Made by a program: the position numbers and the translations under genes. This document shows positions 23,843 to 35,054 of a DNA stretch of 64,000 nucleotides, piece by piece. The stretch covers positions 6,538,058 to 6,602,057 of the forward strand of contig JAJHZJ010000121.1 in the NCBI GenBank assembly GCA_023548195.1, in the 5' to 3' direction. Position 1 is the stretch's first letter; each line of letters begins with the position of its first letter. The notes beneath the pieces were generated by a model that was given only the letters and a program-made list of their open reading frames with translations, had not been told where the DNA came from and searched no databases. This DNA is from Bettongia penicillata ogilbyi. Lineage: Eukaryota; Chordata; Mammalia; Diprotodontia; Potoroidae.

Positions 23843-23922
23843 ATGAAATTTTCATTACTAGGTAAGGCCTAAAACAAATACATGTACTAACTATAAAAAT
23901 GCCATTAATTCTAATGCTACAA
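23843..23922. repeat. 80-bp direct repeat, left copy (target-site duplication)
   Basis: Matches 24672-24751 over all 80 bases without gaps; I count six differences. It abuts the 3' end of the minus-strand LINE at 23923, so I read it as the target duplicated at insertion. Starts 'atgaaattttcattacta' and ends 'ctaatgctacaa'. Confidence 0.85.
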
Positions 23923-24671
23923 CCAGTTGGTTGGTTGTTGGTGATGACATTTTGGTATCACCATGATAAAATGAAATTTCAGTGTGTCCAAATGTGACTC
24001 TTCAGACCAATACGAGCTCAGAATGCTCTCCCACAGGTTGGGCACAGAGAATCTGTGTGAATATTTGGGGTGGATATCCCAAATTTGTGCATCCTGCATT
24101 TACTTTGTGCAGTCTCAGTTCTGCTTTGCTCCAAGAGCACAGCACCCTTTCTGATGTGGGTATGTCATACTGAGTGGTCCTGTGCCAATGTCTCCCATAT
24201 TGCACAGTCAAATCCAAAGTTCTTGAGAGAGACCCTGAATCCTTGTATCATTTCTTCTGACCACCACGTGATCACCTGCCCCATGTGAGTTCTTCATAAA
24301 ATAGTCTTTTTAGCAAGCAAACATTTTGCATTCGAACAATGTGGCCAGCCCATCAGAATGGCACTCTCTGAAGTACAGTTTGAATACTTGGCAGTTCAGC
24401 TTAAGCAAGGACTTCAGTGTCTGGTACCTTATCCTGCCAGGTGATCCTAAGAATCTTCCCAAGACAGTTCAAATGGAAGCGATTCAGTTTCCTGGCATGG
24501 CACAGGTAGACTGTTCATGTTTCACAAGTATATAACAATGAGGTCAGCACAATATCTTTGTCGACCTTCACTTTGGTAGTCTGTCTAATACCTCTTCTCT
24601 CCCAAATTTTTCTTTGGAGCCTCTATAACACTGAGCTAGCTCTGGCAATGCTTGCATCCTCCTCAATGTCA
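23923..24671 (-). mobile_element. 5'-truncated LINE with C-terminal zinc finger, minus strand
   Basis: In broken frames the minus strand reads 'LLYTCETWTVY' and 'LNRFHLNCLGRFLG', as found late in many LINE reverse transcriptases (LLYGCETW, FHxRCLRxILG). Nearer the 3' end it reads 'CPTCGRAF', a stop, then 'ARIGLKSH', a C2H2-like finger. The 3' tail is repeated CAAC/CCAAC and stops exactly at the left direct repeat. Clade uncertain (RTE-like is my best guess). Dead: stops and frameshifts throughout. Confidence 0.75.
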
Positions 24672-24751
24672 ATGAAATTTTCATTACTATGTAAGGACTA
24701 AAACAAATACATTTACTAGCTATAAAAACGCCATTAACTCTAATGCTACAA
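24672..24751. repeat. 80-bp direct repeat, right copy (target-site duplication)
   Basis: Right partner of 23843-23922, at the truncated 5' end of the LINE. The equal length with no indels makes an unrelated dispersed repeat unlikely. Confidence 0.85.
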
Positions 24752-26346
24752 TATGTTATCTATGAAGTGCCTTCTATCCAAAGATTCTAGAGAATCATTT
24801 AGAACAAATAGGGCTTCAGAAATCAAGCAGACCAGCATGTTCATTTTATGAAAGAAATCAGGATCCCAAAAGGTTAAGTTATTTGTCCAAACCTGAGGAA
24901 AATTCTACCTTTGTTCTATTAGCATTATTTTGCTGCAACCTGGTTCCAATGAGAGGTGCACATCTGTAAGAAATAGTGAACTGAATTCAAGAAGTCTTTC
25001 TCCCTCATCCTGTAGAAGTTAATACCATCACTTCCATTTAACAGAGAATCAGAGAGGAAGGGTCAAAGAACTAAATGAGGCTTGAATAAGTTTTATGCCT
25101 AGCCAAAAAAGATACAAGTAGAATTAAAGTGGGAGAAAAGAAATTCAGAGTTGTGCTTCTATAACCTCATCATTCTCAATGGACAATATGATCTTACTAC
25201 TACAGAAGAACAACATAGAATCCAGATCTTTTTTTTCTTATCAGTTCAGTTACATGTCTTTTGGAATAGACAGTGAGGGATAAGATGTCTCCAGACCATA
25301 TTGGTGAAGCATCCTATATTCATCAAATGACACAGAATATTGATTGCTTCCATACTTACATTTTGGATGTTTCAGCACAGAACACATATTTCTATCCTGA
25401 ATTATAGCAACAAAGGTCTTTAACTTTCACTAGAAATTATCTAAATATCTGTAGCTATGTGAAAGCCCCTGATCCAGTTCACATATTTGAACAGTTATAT
25501 CTAAACCACCTGAGTCATATAGTCATTCAGTATATTTCAGCTTTTCAATTTTTTTTCATTTTTTCAATTATAAAAGTACTTCAATATATAGTATAACAAT
25601 ATAAATTCAGTACAATGTATCCAAGATCTCATCAATGTAGACATTCCCTCCATCAGTATAGTTAACAATCTGTTCATGCCCTATCATTCTATATATTTGT
25701 ATCTATTATCACATGAAGTCTAAAAAGAAGACCTACCCAGCAGCCTTCCTTTAGGACTTTTAGTATTTTGTGATACAAGTACAGCATTAAGACAGTCATT
25801 TGTTTTCTCACTACATCAATAACCTATCTTCTTTTCTAATCATACATTTATAATTGATCCAAGAAATTATATACTTCTAGCAAATTTTAAAATAACTCCA
25901 TATCTACCCATTCTTAAATAAATGTAATATCTGATCATTTAGCATAGGTTTTTTTTCTTATCTTTAAGCTAAATTTACTATGTAACAATTTAAGTCCACT
26001 AATTCCATAGAAACATAGTAAAATGTTCCAAATTTCTTAAAATGGATGCCTTATTTTTCCAGTTTACAATCCATTAAATGAAAGTAAAATAATTCACCTG
26101 TAAGCTAGAATCAAGAGACAACTTCTGAGTATAACAAAGGGATATTTACAACGTATTCTAAATACACATGAGTAGTTTTTGGTGTCATATTTGATGGTTT
26201 AATTCTTCCTTTAAAGAAGAATAAATATATATTTAATTCCGAAGTGTTAAACTCAGAGGTACAGTCTTAGAAGATGAAAACACCTTAACTTCATATATAA
26301 TTCTTACTCCTTTCCAACTATTGATTCAAATTTCCTACCTGGCATA

Positions 26347-26347
<1 letters not shown>
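24752..26347. other. No gene recognised
   Basis: About 1.6 kb of AT-rich DNA. A reversed MIR-like fragment may lie at about 24850-24890 ('aaaggttaagttatttgtcc'). No exon seen. Confidence 0.4.

Positions 26348-26387
<40 letters not shown>
26348..26387. repeat. (CA)n microsatellite
   Basis: About 20 uninterrupted CA units. Confidence 0.95.
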
Positions 26388-26389
<2 letters not shown>

Positions 26390-26585
26390 TTAACGTGTTA
26401 TATAACAGCTATAAATTGGAAGATACCAATTAAATGAATTTTCAAATATCTACACACACACACATATACAACATACACACCTATTAACCAGTTTATTGAC
26501 ATAAAAGCCAATATATAGTTTTAGTGGGGACAAGAATTTCCAACCCAAAACAGATAACGATCCACGTATATAACATAACTTAGAG

Positions 26586-26706
26586 GGTTCAGAGAAATTA
26601 AATGACTTGCCCATAGTGGTATAACTATTAAGTGTCAGAAATGCGATATGATTAACTAGGTCTTCCTTGACACAAGATCTTGAATTCTATCCCAATGCCA
26701 TGCTTT
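26586..26706 (-). repeat. MIR-class SINE, minus strand, partial
   Basis: 'gaaattaaatgacttgccca', 'actaggtcttccttgacaca' and 'attctatcccaatgcca' are the reversed core and head. Confidence 0.65.
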
Positions 26707-26769
26707 CTGCAAATATTTTTCTTACATTTCAGACACTCTGATGATACTGGACATATTCACCTAGAATAT

Positions 26770-26941
26770 AGGGATCCATGAATTTTTTAAATAATATTTT
26801 TGATAAATGTACTTTATATAATTGGTTTATTTTATAATCCTGTTTTAGATGTTTAAAAATATTATTCTGAGGAGTCCAGATGCTCCACCAGATAACCAAC
26901 AGGATCCACAGCACACACACAAAAAGGTTAAGAGCCTCTGA
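26770..26941 (-). mobile_element. hAT-type DNA transposon fossil, second copy
   Basis: On the minus strand it reads 'gaggctcttaacctttttgt', 'aataatatttttaaacatct' and 'ataaaccaattatata', the same order as the element at 17671-17847. Flanks 'cctagaat' and 'tctagaag' agree at six of eight bases and may be the target duplication. The 78-codon frame across it is not a gene. Confidence 0.55.
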
Positions 26942-27449
26942 TCTAGAAGGACCAATGAATTTCACTACAGATGCTGGCTAACACAAAGATAAAAACAAAC
27001 ATGGATGTAAAGTTCTACCAGTGGGTGAAACTTATTTTTCTAAGCTCTCAGAACCTAGATGGAACAAAAAATTCTCAAACATATCAAAACAATATATACT
27101 AGGGCCAGCCTTATGATAAAAAACTGCTCATCAGTTCAGAAGAAATTGAAGAATTTTTCACTGTGGAACTGCAAGCAAGCAAACAAAATTATGAGGCCAA
27201 CTGTACTGGAAAACAATAAAAATCTTTTAGTGTATTCACAACCTTTGTAACGGAGATGGCTTTATGAAAGCTAAGGAGGAGATTTATGTCATCCTAAAGT
27301 GTTTGAAGTAGCTGCTCTCTTCCTTTCTACCTTGAGAGACAATTTAAGCTTTCATAAAACAGGACTATTGGACTAAAGATTAAAACTAAACAGGTACCAC
27401 AGTGAGCAATGAATATGTTGCTAGCAACAGTGATATATTTAAATTATCA

Positions 27450-27905
27450 AATGGATCTGTGATCTAACCAATGTGGTTATTACCTCCAATGATGCCTGAC
27501 TATCCTGTGGTACTCTTTCTCCAACTGTTCTCCTAAGTTTGTAACAGAGAGTCTTCCCAATATGGTAGGGCCTCCCCTCAATTTATCATGACATTATAAG
27601 GACCTCAGTGGAGCAAAGAGTCCATCCACCAGTTATCCCTTGTTCTCATCACATGAGCACTCCACCTTCCTTTTCTACCACATATTTCTTTAATGACATT
27701 CTTTTCTCTAATTCTTTTATGTAATTCCTTATATTATGTGCTGCTAACTCTGCAGAGACTCACAATAAAATGCTCCAATCTTCCCTGGATGCCTTATTTT
27801 TCCTTTTTATACTCACCATGCCTCTCTTCATTGCCTTTTGAGTGATGCTCAATTTTAATTCTTTGAAGATAAATGTTCCATGTCTTGTCATACAAGAATG
27901 GTGGA
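27450..27905 (-). mobile_element. RTE-like LINE relic, minus strand
   Basis: Minus-strand reading in broken frames gives 'AAHNIRNYIKEL' and later tryptophan- and arginine-rich pieces in the position of the RWAGHxAR / DNRW motifs downstream of LINE reverse transcriptases. The plus-strand sequence ('ggtagggcctcccctcaatt', 'ccaccagttatcccttgttc') resembles a marsupial dispersed repeat from memory. Moderate support only. Confidence 0.45.
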
Positions 27906-28292
27906 CGTCAACTCACCAGTGCAAATAACCTATATTACTATATTATAAGAAGTTTACCAATTAAAAAGGTAGTTCAATACACAAAATTAAAGGGCCATTG
28001 GACCTGTTTTAGGGTGTTTGCCAATATCCTATAATATCAGTTTATTAAGTGTTTAAAGAAATAAAATAATAGTATCATTCGGTGGGCAGTAAATAAATGG
28101 GCACAAGGTAGGTGTGAATACATTAAGATTAACTAGAGCAGGTGATAAAGTGGCAAATTTGGAATCAAGAAGAGCAGAGTTCAAATTCTATCCACGACAC
28201 TTATTCGCAATATTATCATGACAAGTCTCAAGATATTGTGTGAACTTCATCTATGAAGTTACGGTCAGGGTATAACCACACTGACAAATCAC

Positions 28293-28560
28293 AGATCTTT
28301 ATTCTGGAAATAACCATCTATATAGTAGGTCCTTATGCTCCAGGAACTATGCTAAACACTTTTTAAAAATATCTCATTTAAACCTCACAACAACCCTGCA
28401 AGAGAGGTGCTATTATTATTCACATTTTACAGTTGAGGAAACTGAAATAAACAGGGGTTAGGTGACTTGCCCAGGGTCATATAGCTAGTATCTGAGGATG
28501 GATTTGAATTCAGGTCTTCTTGAATCCAGGCCCAGCTCTCTATCCACTGGACAACCAACA
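28293..28560 (-). repeat. MIR-class SINE, minus strand, nearly full length
   Basis: 'ggaactatgctaaacacttt', 'cctcacaacaaccctgcaag', 'ggtgacttgcccagggtcat' and 'ccagctctctatccactgg' give the whole reversed element. A weaker plus-strand SINE may lie at 28135-28255 ('agagttcaaattctatccac'). Confidence 0.85.
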
Positions 28561-29499
28561 ATAACATGAGATATTATATCTCTACAATGTTTCAAAGTGG
28601 GGATCAAAGCCCCAAGGAAATTTTAGGAGAATTTCAATTGAGGCTGTAAGAATTCAGGAATATAAGCAAAAACTTAAAAAAAAAAAGTATTTCAATATAC
28701 TGCCTTAATAATTCAGTTCTACCATTGATATAACTGAATAAAGGGGACATTTTTGGGGAAAAAAGTGCAAAATGCATAAGATTAAAGTAGACACCATTTT
28801 AAAAAAATCATTGCATTGCTAAGATATGCATGACATATAATAAAATAATTTTAAAATAAAATAGATAAAAAACTGTCCAAAGAAGGAATATAAGCAATAA
28901 ACTGAAGTACATTCCTTAGATAAGTCTTTCATTTTCCGTACTTCCTCACTCCCAACCTGCGAAAATACTGAAAACAAAACAACAAAATAAGTTCCGAATG
29001 GCTTTTTGTAGCAGAAGCACATGTAAGAAAAAACAGGTGCTGCTTTTCTGTGGAAAAATGAAAAGGAGAGGACATTCTTAGGAAAACGCAAGAAATACTG
29101 GAAAGTCACCAACAGACAATACTCAGTTGTCCTTCCTGATTACAAATGACCATGTAGAAGCTTTCAGATCACATGTGATTTAATGCTAACGGAATTTGTA
29201 CTTTGAGAAGAATCTTCTTATTGGCTGTGGAATTGGAAAAGCTGATGACTCAAGGGGCACAAAAAAAAAGTTGCCCACCCCCTCATCTCTCCTTTCTGGC
29301 TGTGAATTGTATAGGACTATTACGAGTTAATTCTCCAGAACTGGGTCAGGGAGGTTGGCTGGTTCTATTATCCTTCCCTCCCCTTGACTTCCATGCAACC
29401 ATGAGTCCACGGAATCTAATGTACATGTCAGGCCTGCCTAGGCAAACCTGAGTCTGGGATTAGGCTGCCTTTTCTGTTTGTTTGCTTTTTGTTTTTGTT
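28561..29499. other. No gene recognised
   Basis: The 97-codon minus frame at 28819-29112 is phenylalanine-, serine- and tyrosine-rich, as expected from AT-rich DNA. The 82-codon plus frame at 29203 has no recognised motif. Confidence 0.4.
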
Positions 29500-29888
29500 G
29501 GCGTTTTTTTAGTATCTTAAGAAATCAAGTACCTATCCTGAAAAGCAATGCAAGGACACTCTCAAAGTCTCTCTGAAGAAACTTGGAACTGATTGCATGA
29601 CATGGGAGACACTTGCCGAGGACCACCCAGCACAGTGTACTTGCATCAGAAAAGGTGCCATGCTCTAGGAACAAAGCAGAATCACATAGCTCCAAAGAAA
29701 CATGAGATGCACAGACTCAGTCATCTCCACCCCAGATGTTCATATAGACTCTCTGTGCCCAACCTGCGGTAGAGCATTCTGAGCCTATGTTGGTCTGAGC
29801 AGCCACAGTCGACACAATGTAACTTGATTCTAACATAATGATATTATTTTGGTCCTCTTCAAGAACAAAGGACAACCACCAACCAACC
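29500..29888 (+). mobile_element. LINE 3' end with C-terminal zinc finger, plus strand
   Basis: Plus strand reads 'CKDTLKVSLKKLGTD' with a WET-like block, later 'LCPTCGRAF', a stop, then 'AYVGLSSHSRH', matching the element at 23923-24671. It ends with 'ggtcctcttcaagaacaaag' then 'gacaaccaccaaccaacc' at 29851-29888. That tail is shared with the SINE at 41547-41829. Confidence 0.7.
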
Positions 29889-31796
29889 ATCTATCCTGAT
29901 TTAGACATGTCCAGGATGGGATGTGACTTTAAGAGGTCTGGAAGTACTCACTTGGCTAGAGCTGATACCATCTAGTGATGCAGTTGAATCACAATAACTG
30001 TTCTAAGTAGTCTTAGAAAAGACAGCCCTCAGCAAGAAGGCGGACCCAAGCCTGGCTGATTACCAACAGACACGCACCGGGAGTTGTTTGGACATACGGA
30101 GCCGAAGTTAAATATAAAATGCCTCATTAGCAGTCTTTCAAATGTCTTATGTACTGATCAGGGATCAGCTTCCTAAAGGTTCACAACACTAGTTATAAAT
30201 TAATTCATCAAATGCTGTTTTGTTAATGGATACCTATGAGTCTTTTGGATGTAGCATTGTATATATGTGATATGTGTGTGTGTGTGTGTATAGGAATAAA
30301 TTACCTGACCCATACAAGATTCATATTGTATACCAAGTAACTTATACTTTCCCTTTTAAGGAAAAAATTAGGAAAATTGGCACTGGGTTGCCAGAATGGA
30401 GACTTTAAGGAGCCAAAAGGTATGAGAACAAGGAGCCCAGCCCCTTCTCATTAGAGATCAAATTCCCTAGGACTGAACCCAATAAAAACAGTATGACGTG
30501 GTCCAGGACAGGAAGGGGCAAGTGCCCTACCTCACTGTGCCTATCAATAATTCCTCAGGGTTAGAAAGGTGTTTTTTTTTTAAGTCACTGCTCCAAAAAG
30601 ATAAAACCAGAATCAATACTACAGAACATTTTCTGACCCTTCTCAGTCAACAAATGATTCAAAAACTAGAAAAGATTTCAATCTACATAAGCTAAAGAAT
30701 GTTGCATTATATGAGGAAAAAAATACAATGTAACAAAAATACAATATAACAGAATGTGTAGAAACTGTGGTGGGAACATACAAAATCAGTAAATAAGTTT
30801 TTATTAAGTACTTGATTTTGATAACATGATTCTTCCTCTCAAAGAGCTTAGACTCTAGGAAGAGGCAATTTTCCAAAATGAAAACCATTTTACTAATATT
30901 ATCTCCCCAACCACATAGCAAGTTACCTGGGAGAACTCATAGAGTATTACAACACACAATATTACATAGTGCATTATAGTTGTAATACCCATGTGAACTC
31001 TCAGGGGAAAGTTATAAAATACAGGATGGGGAGGGAGAGAATCAAGGAAGAAATTCTAACAATATGAACCCCTCTACCTTCTGTTATTTTCTGTTTTTAG
31101 TCTATGTCTGCCAAGTTACATAGATACCATGGTGACAGACAACACTGAAACCAATAGATGAGTAGCTAGACTTTAAGATTTAATACATTTTGCCATTCTA
31201 TCACTGCTTTCTAGATTACCTGTGAGGCCTGTTTATTTTTAAGAAGTTTAAACTGATGGCTGTTCAGAATGCTGACATGCTTTGGATGAACCTAACACAA
31301 AACACTGAAGACTGACTAGTAAACTTGGCATGGAGAGTCTACCTATTTAAAAAATATGGTTTTATTTAGTTTTGAAATTTTACTCTGGAGATGTTTGGGG
31401 CCACAGTTTGACTGAAAAATAATCTAAAATTCACTGTAAAGCCATAAAACTGACTGGCAAAGACATTACAGGCTTTCTTATTTCAGAAACATCAGTTTCC
31501 AAACACAAAAGCTATATTTTATTAATACTCTCTGAATGGATCACACTTTGTAGCCACTTTTCTCTCCTTTTAAATCACACTAACATGTACCTTTCAAGAA
31601 TAAATCCTTCAGTAAAAAATCCCTGACAGGCCATAGGTTAGGCAACGCCATAGCAGTCTCAACCTAGCAAAGGAGCTGTAAGACCAAAATACATTCATAA
31701 TCACACATATCCCTTCGTTAATGTTTGTTCTTCCATATTTTAGAAAATTACAATTAGACCATCATCCCCTATTACACAATTCAATATGTAGAAATT

Positions 31797-31866
31797 TTGA
31801 AATATATTTTATATATAAAATTTTATTTATATAAAATATATTTATATAAATATTTTATATATATTA
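31797..31866. repeat. AT-rich inverted-repeat patch
   Basis: Alternating ATAT and TTTTATAT units in both directions over about 70 bp; could extrude a cruciform. Confidence 0.7.
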
Positions 31867-32725
31867 CCTTAAATTCACTTTAATAGAATTTGGAAGTTCT
31901 TTTGTGCCTATTTTACGATTTATTCCTGCATCACCAAGTCTGTGAGAAAGTCTAGTTCAACTTCTTGGAACTCCAGCATTGGCTTCCCAAAGGAAGGAGG
32001 GGTTAAAGCTTATTAACAATACTTACAATAGCACTGAAGGAATGTTTGGGGCAATAAAATCTTTCCTGTGGTATAAATGAATAAGTGTCAAAAAGGGAAT
32101 GATCAAAGGGCATCCTTAATATTTTCTGGGTCTACAGTAGTAACCAAAAAGAAAAGGAGGGAGAAAAAAGCTTTCCCGAGATACCTGAAGATAATGTCCT
32201 TCTCCAATAACCCTGTTCCTCTTTTGGCAACGGAGACTCAAACAGTAAGATGATAATTCACAGAAAGAAGCAGATGATCCCAATTCCCCACCCTCTCCCT
32301 TCTACAGCTTGCTGCACCTCCACATCACAAGACACTGTTATTTTCAGTTTCAGTATTTTTTTTTAAATTTTGTGATCTATTTGCTACACTCTAAGTGTAA
32401 CTATATTCTATCTTTGAGATCCAATTTTTTTCCCAATATAATGTCTCTATATCAGAAGCCAGTAGAAAAAATAAGAATTATTATTTTTAAAAATTGCTTT
32501 GTAGACAAGTTTTCAGGAAAACATCTTTTCCTTTTACAAAGGATACTTGAATTCTGTGCAACATCACATCTTGTTTGAAGTAATTCTCCAATTATGTAAA
32601 AATACAACAAAGTCATGAAGCCTATAGTAATGATACTTAAATTGAGAGAGAATAGAAAAGAGAAAAGACAGAGACTATCCTACAGGGAAAAACTCCTTAA
32701 TTTATCTCATTCCTCCATCTTTTTT

Positions 32726-32766
32726 GGAAGGAAGGAAGAAGGAAAGGAGGGAAGGAAGAAAAGAAT
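32726..32766 (+). repeat. GGAA/GAAA purine tract
   Basis: About 40 bases of pure purine built on GGAA and GAAG units. Confidence 0.8.
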
Positions 32767-32903
32767 ATAGACACACACAGACAGCTTGCTATTTATTGTC
32801 TTTATCAGACCCAAAATTCTGACCCTGACTTTCCAAGTCATCTCACAAATACCCTTACTCAGTCCAAGTATATTATTATCATTAAAGGGAATTTACAGTT
32901 ATA

Positions 32904-32982
32904 TAGGGTATCCCAAAAGCCTTAGTGCAGATTTAAATTACTGAAGAGCTTAAAATTGCACTAAGACTTTTGGGGTACCCTG
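32904..32982. mobile_element. 79-bp mariner/Tc1-type MITE (perfect-length hairpin)
   Basis: Arms of 33 bp match in inverted orientation with five differences: left starts 'tagggtatcccaaaagcc' and right ends 'gacttttggggtaccctg'. A 13-nt loop separates them. TA dinucleotides flank both ends (32902-32903 and 32983-32984), as Tc1/mariner insertion creates. It has no coding capacity. Size and plan resemble the primate MADE1 element, a miniature mariner known to yield microRNA hairpins; that parallel is an analogy. Confidence 0.85.
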
Positions 32983-33010
32983 TAGCATGCTTTCTGGTTA
33001 CAAATATCAA

Positions 33011-33064
33011 TAAGTACCCTATTCCATTTAACCACTAAACAATCAGATTAGTTTTTACAGAGAA
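33011..33064 (-). repeat. 54-bp inverted repeat, left copy
   Basis: Its reverse complement matches 34231-34285 with about five differences and one gap ('gtaaaaactaatctgattgt' is shared exactly). It begins 28 bp right of the mariner hairpin. Confidence 0.85.
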
Positions 33065-33178
33065 TTAAGTAAATCCAATAAATACTCAATAAAACTGTGA
33101 AATAAGTACTACAAGTATTATTATTCCCATTTTTGAGATAAGGAAATTAGCCTTTCTCTAATGTACATACTTCCATAT

Positions 33179-33221
33179 TTCCAGAGAAAAAAAATTGAAC
33201 ACCTCTGGACCTACCATGTAC
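33179..33221 (+). repeat. 43-bp direct repeat, first copy
   Basis: Nearly identical to 34855-34896 (shared block 'gaacacctctggacctacca'). The family is not recognised; flanks differ. Confidence 0.85.
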
Positions 33222-33224
33222 TGA

Positions 33225-33562
33225 GTTTATCTTGCCCAAGATACTTCTCTCCTCCATCTGACCTAACGTTACATATGATTAAAAGTAAAGCTTACGTCTC
33301 ACCTCTTCCATGGAGTTTTCTAAGAAACTCAGTCTCATTCTCTGAAATTCTATGAACTTACAGTCTATACAACAACATTTAGCACCTATTTATAAAATTT
33401 TCCAAAGTCCAATTATTTCCTGAGTCTTACCTCCCCAACTACATAGTAAGGTATTTGAGAGACCTCCAGAAACCATATACTAAGCCACACTTCTTCTGAA
33501 CCTTCTCTAAAACCTAGCACATGGGTACTCCATAAATAATTGCCTGATTTATTGACAAAAAT
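33225..33562 (+). mobile_element. L2-type LINE relic, 3' end
   Basis: 'cttccatggagttttctaag' then 'aaatgtctg'-like lost sequence, ending 'tagcacatgggtactccata' and 'aataattgcctgatttattg', a diverged L2 3' order. Confidence 0.5.
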
Positions 33563-33689
33563 TTATAACATGGGTTTCTTTTAAGTAGCTTCGCTGCCTT
33601 GCACAGACCTTATCAAGCAAAAAAGTCTGAGCATTACATATATTTGTAACAAGGCTTTGGCACAAGCCCAATTCATCCTAAGATAGAAG

Positions 33690-34285
33690 TGCTCCACTGG
33701 GAGACATCAGGCACTTGCTCCTGGGAGACAGGAGTAATACATGTATAGACAGACATTCTGGACTGGTAGATCACATGAGTGGAAGCAGGCTCTTTCCACT
33801 GACTGGATACTTTGAACTGTTCACATCTCTAAATCTACCTAAGGCACAGTCACTCTCTCTTTCCAGTACTGTTCATTCACTCATAGCAGGTCATATTTGC
33901 CCTTTTCAGTTCTACGTGAAGCAAGTAGAGTCCTGGATGCAGGAATTCAAGTCACCGGGATTTGAAACTCAAGTTTCCAGGACAGATGTTACAACCAGTC
34001 CAACAGTGAAGTCCTGAGTAGCCAGGGTGCTGCTCAGGGGAGGCAAGTTCAGGGGAGTTTTGGACTTGGAACTTAATGGGACTAAAGCTATGTAAGAATT
34101 AAATTAAACTGTGAATTTAAGCCCTCTCCCCTCTCCAGAGAATGAGGTTGTTATATAGGGGATTATGCCACCACTGCCACCACCACCTCCAGGTGTTTGT
34201 ATGTTCTTGCTATACTTTTGAAATAAATATTTCTTTGTAAAAACTAATCTGATTGTTTAGCAGTTAAATGGAACAGGGGTATTTA
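33690..34285 (+). mobile_element. Possible LTR-like element
   Basis: The right part has the look of a retroviral LTR end: a CCACCACC-rich block, 'gaaataaatatttctttgta' (polyadenylation-signal-like) and an end near 'taaatggaaca'. No matching target duplication was found and the left end is a guess. The right 55 bp recur inverted at 33011-33064. Confidence 0.3.
34231..34285 (+). repeat. 55-bp inverted repeat, right copy
   Basis: Partner of 33011-33064 in opposite orientation, about 1.2 kb away. Confidence 0.85.
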
Positions 34286-34449
34286 GAACCCCTAAAATTT
34301 AGAGAACAGCCTTGAGCCAAGGGTAGAGATAAAAGATGCCCCCCACACACACATACACACACCAACCACTTAGGGTACTGAAAAACCTTGGAGGAGAGGG
34401 AAAAATGTAACACACCTGGGGTTGGGGTGGGGGAGAAGCAAAGAATTAC

Positions 34450-34642
34450 TGTTAAACCTTGCTAACTGTGGCATAGGAGAAATAGCACAGGATATGAAGT
34501 TAAAAGACCTGAGTTTAAGCCCAGGTTCCAACACTGTGTAACACTGGGAAAATCATTTATAAACTTCTTGAACCTCAATTTCCTCAACTTTAAAATGGAG
34601 ATATTTGCAAAGATAACTTACTTACAAAGACAACAAAGTAAC
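34450..34642 (+). repeat. MIR-class SINE
   Basis: 'taaaagacctgagtttaagc', 'acactgggaaaatcatttat' and 'ctcaatttcctcaactttaa' give box-B-like, core and 3' sequence in order. Confidence 0.65.
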
Positions 34643-34732
34643 TAGGTCATGGGCTTTGTAAACTATAATAGCCTACTTAAATAGGAACACTGTACCCACT
34701 GTTCCTGGTTCTGGCCATAGAGACATCAAGTC

Positions 34733-34832
34733 AAGAAGCATTTATTGACCCCTTACTACGTACCTACCAGGCACTGTGCTAAGCACAGGGGACAGAACTA
34801 CAAGCATAAAGACAAAAGCAGGGTGTACAGGC
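34733..34832 (-). mobile_element. L2-type LINE 3' end, minus strand
   Basis: 'agcatttattgaccccttac', 'accaggcactgtgctaagca' and 'caggggacagaactacaag' are the reversed 3' end. Confidence 0.75.
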
Positions 34833-34854
34833 AGAGGGGGGAAGTATGCAACAG

Positions 34855-34896
34855 TTCCAGAGAAAAAAACTGAACACCTCTGGACCTACCATGTAC
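34855..34896 (+). repeat. 43-bp direct repeat, second copy
   Basis: Partner of 33179-33221. Here it abuts the L2 3' fragment on its left; the sequence to the right (34897-35050) is unassigned. Confidence 0.85.
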
Positions 34897-35054
34897 CGCA
34901 TTTATGCATTATGCAACTGAAGCACAGTGGCAAAGTCGAGAGAGTGAAGCATGCCTAGTTTGCACTCTTGCTCATAATGGAAGTTCTGGAAGGAAATTAA
35001 CAGTGGAACAAAGGAGCTCATGGGGTAGAAGGAGAAGGCAGCTGAAGTATGTTC

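Larger units (their letters stand above)
29889..32900. other. No gene recognised; 3 kb of mostly unassigned DNA
   Basis: Holds a short (TG)n at 30272-30290, an AT-rich self-complementary patch at 31797-31866 and a GGAA-rich purine tract at 32726-32766. Open frames of 65-92 codons (30498, 30643 and 32309) show no recognised domain. Confidence 0.4.
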
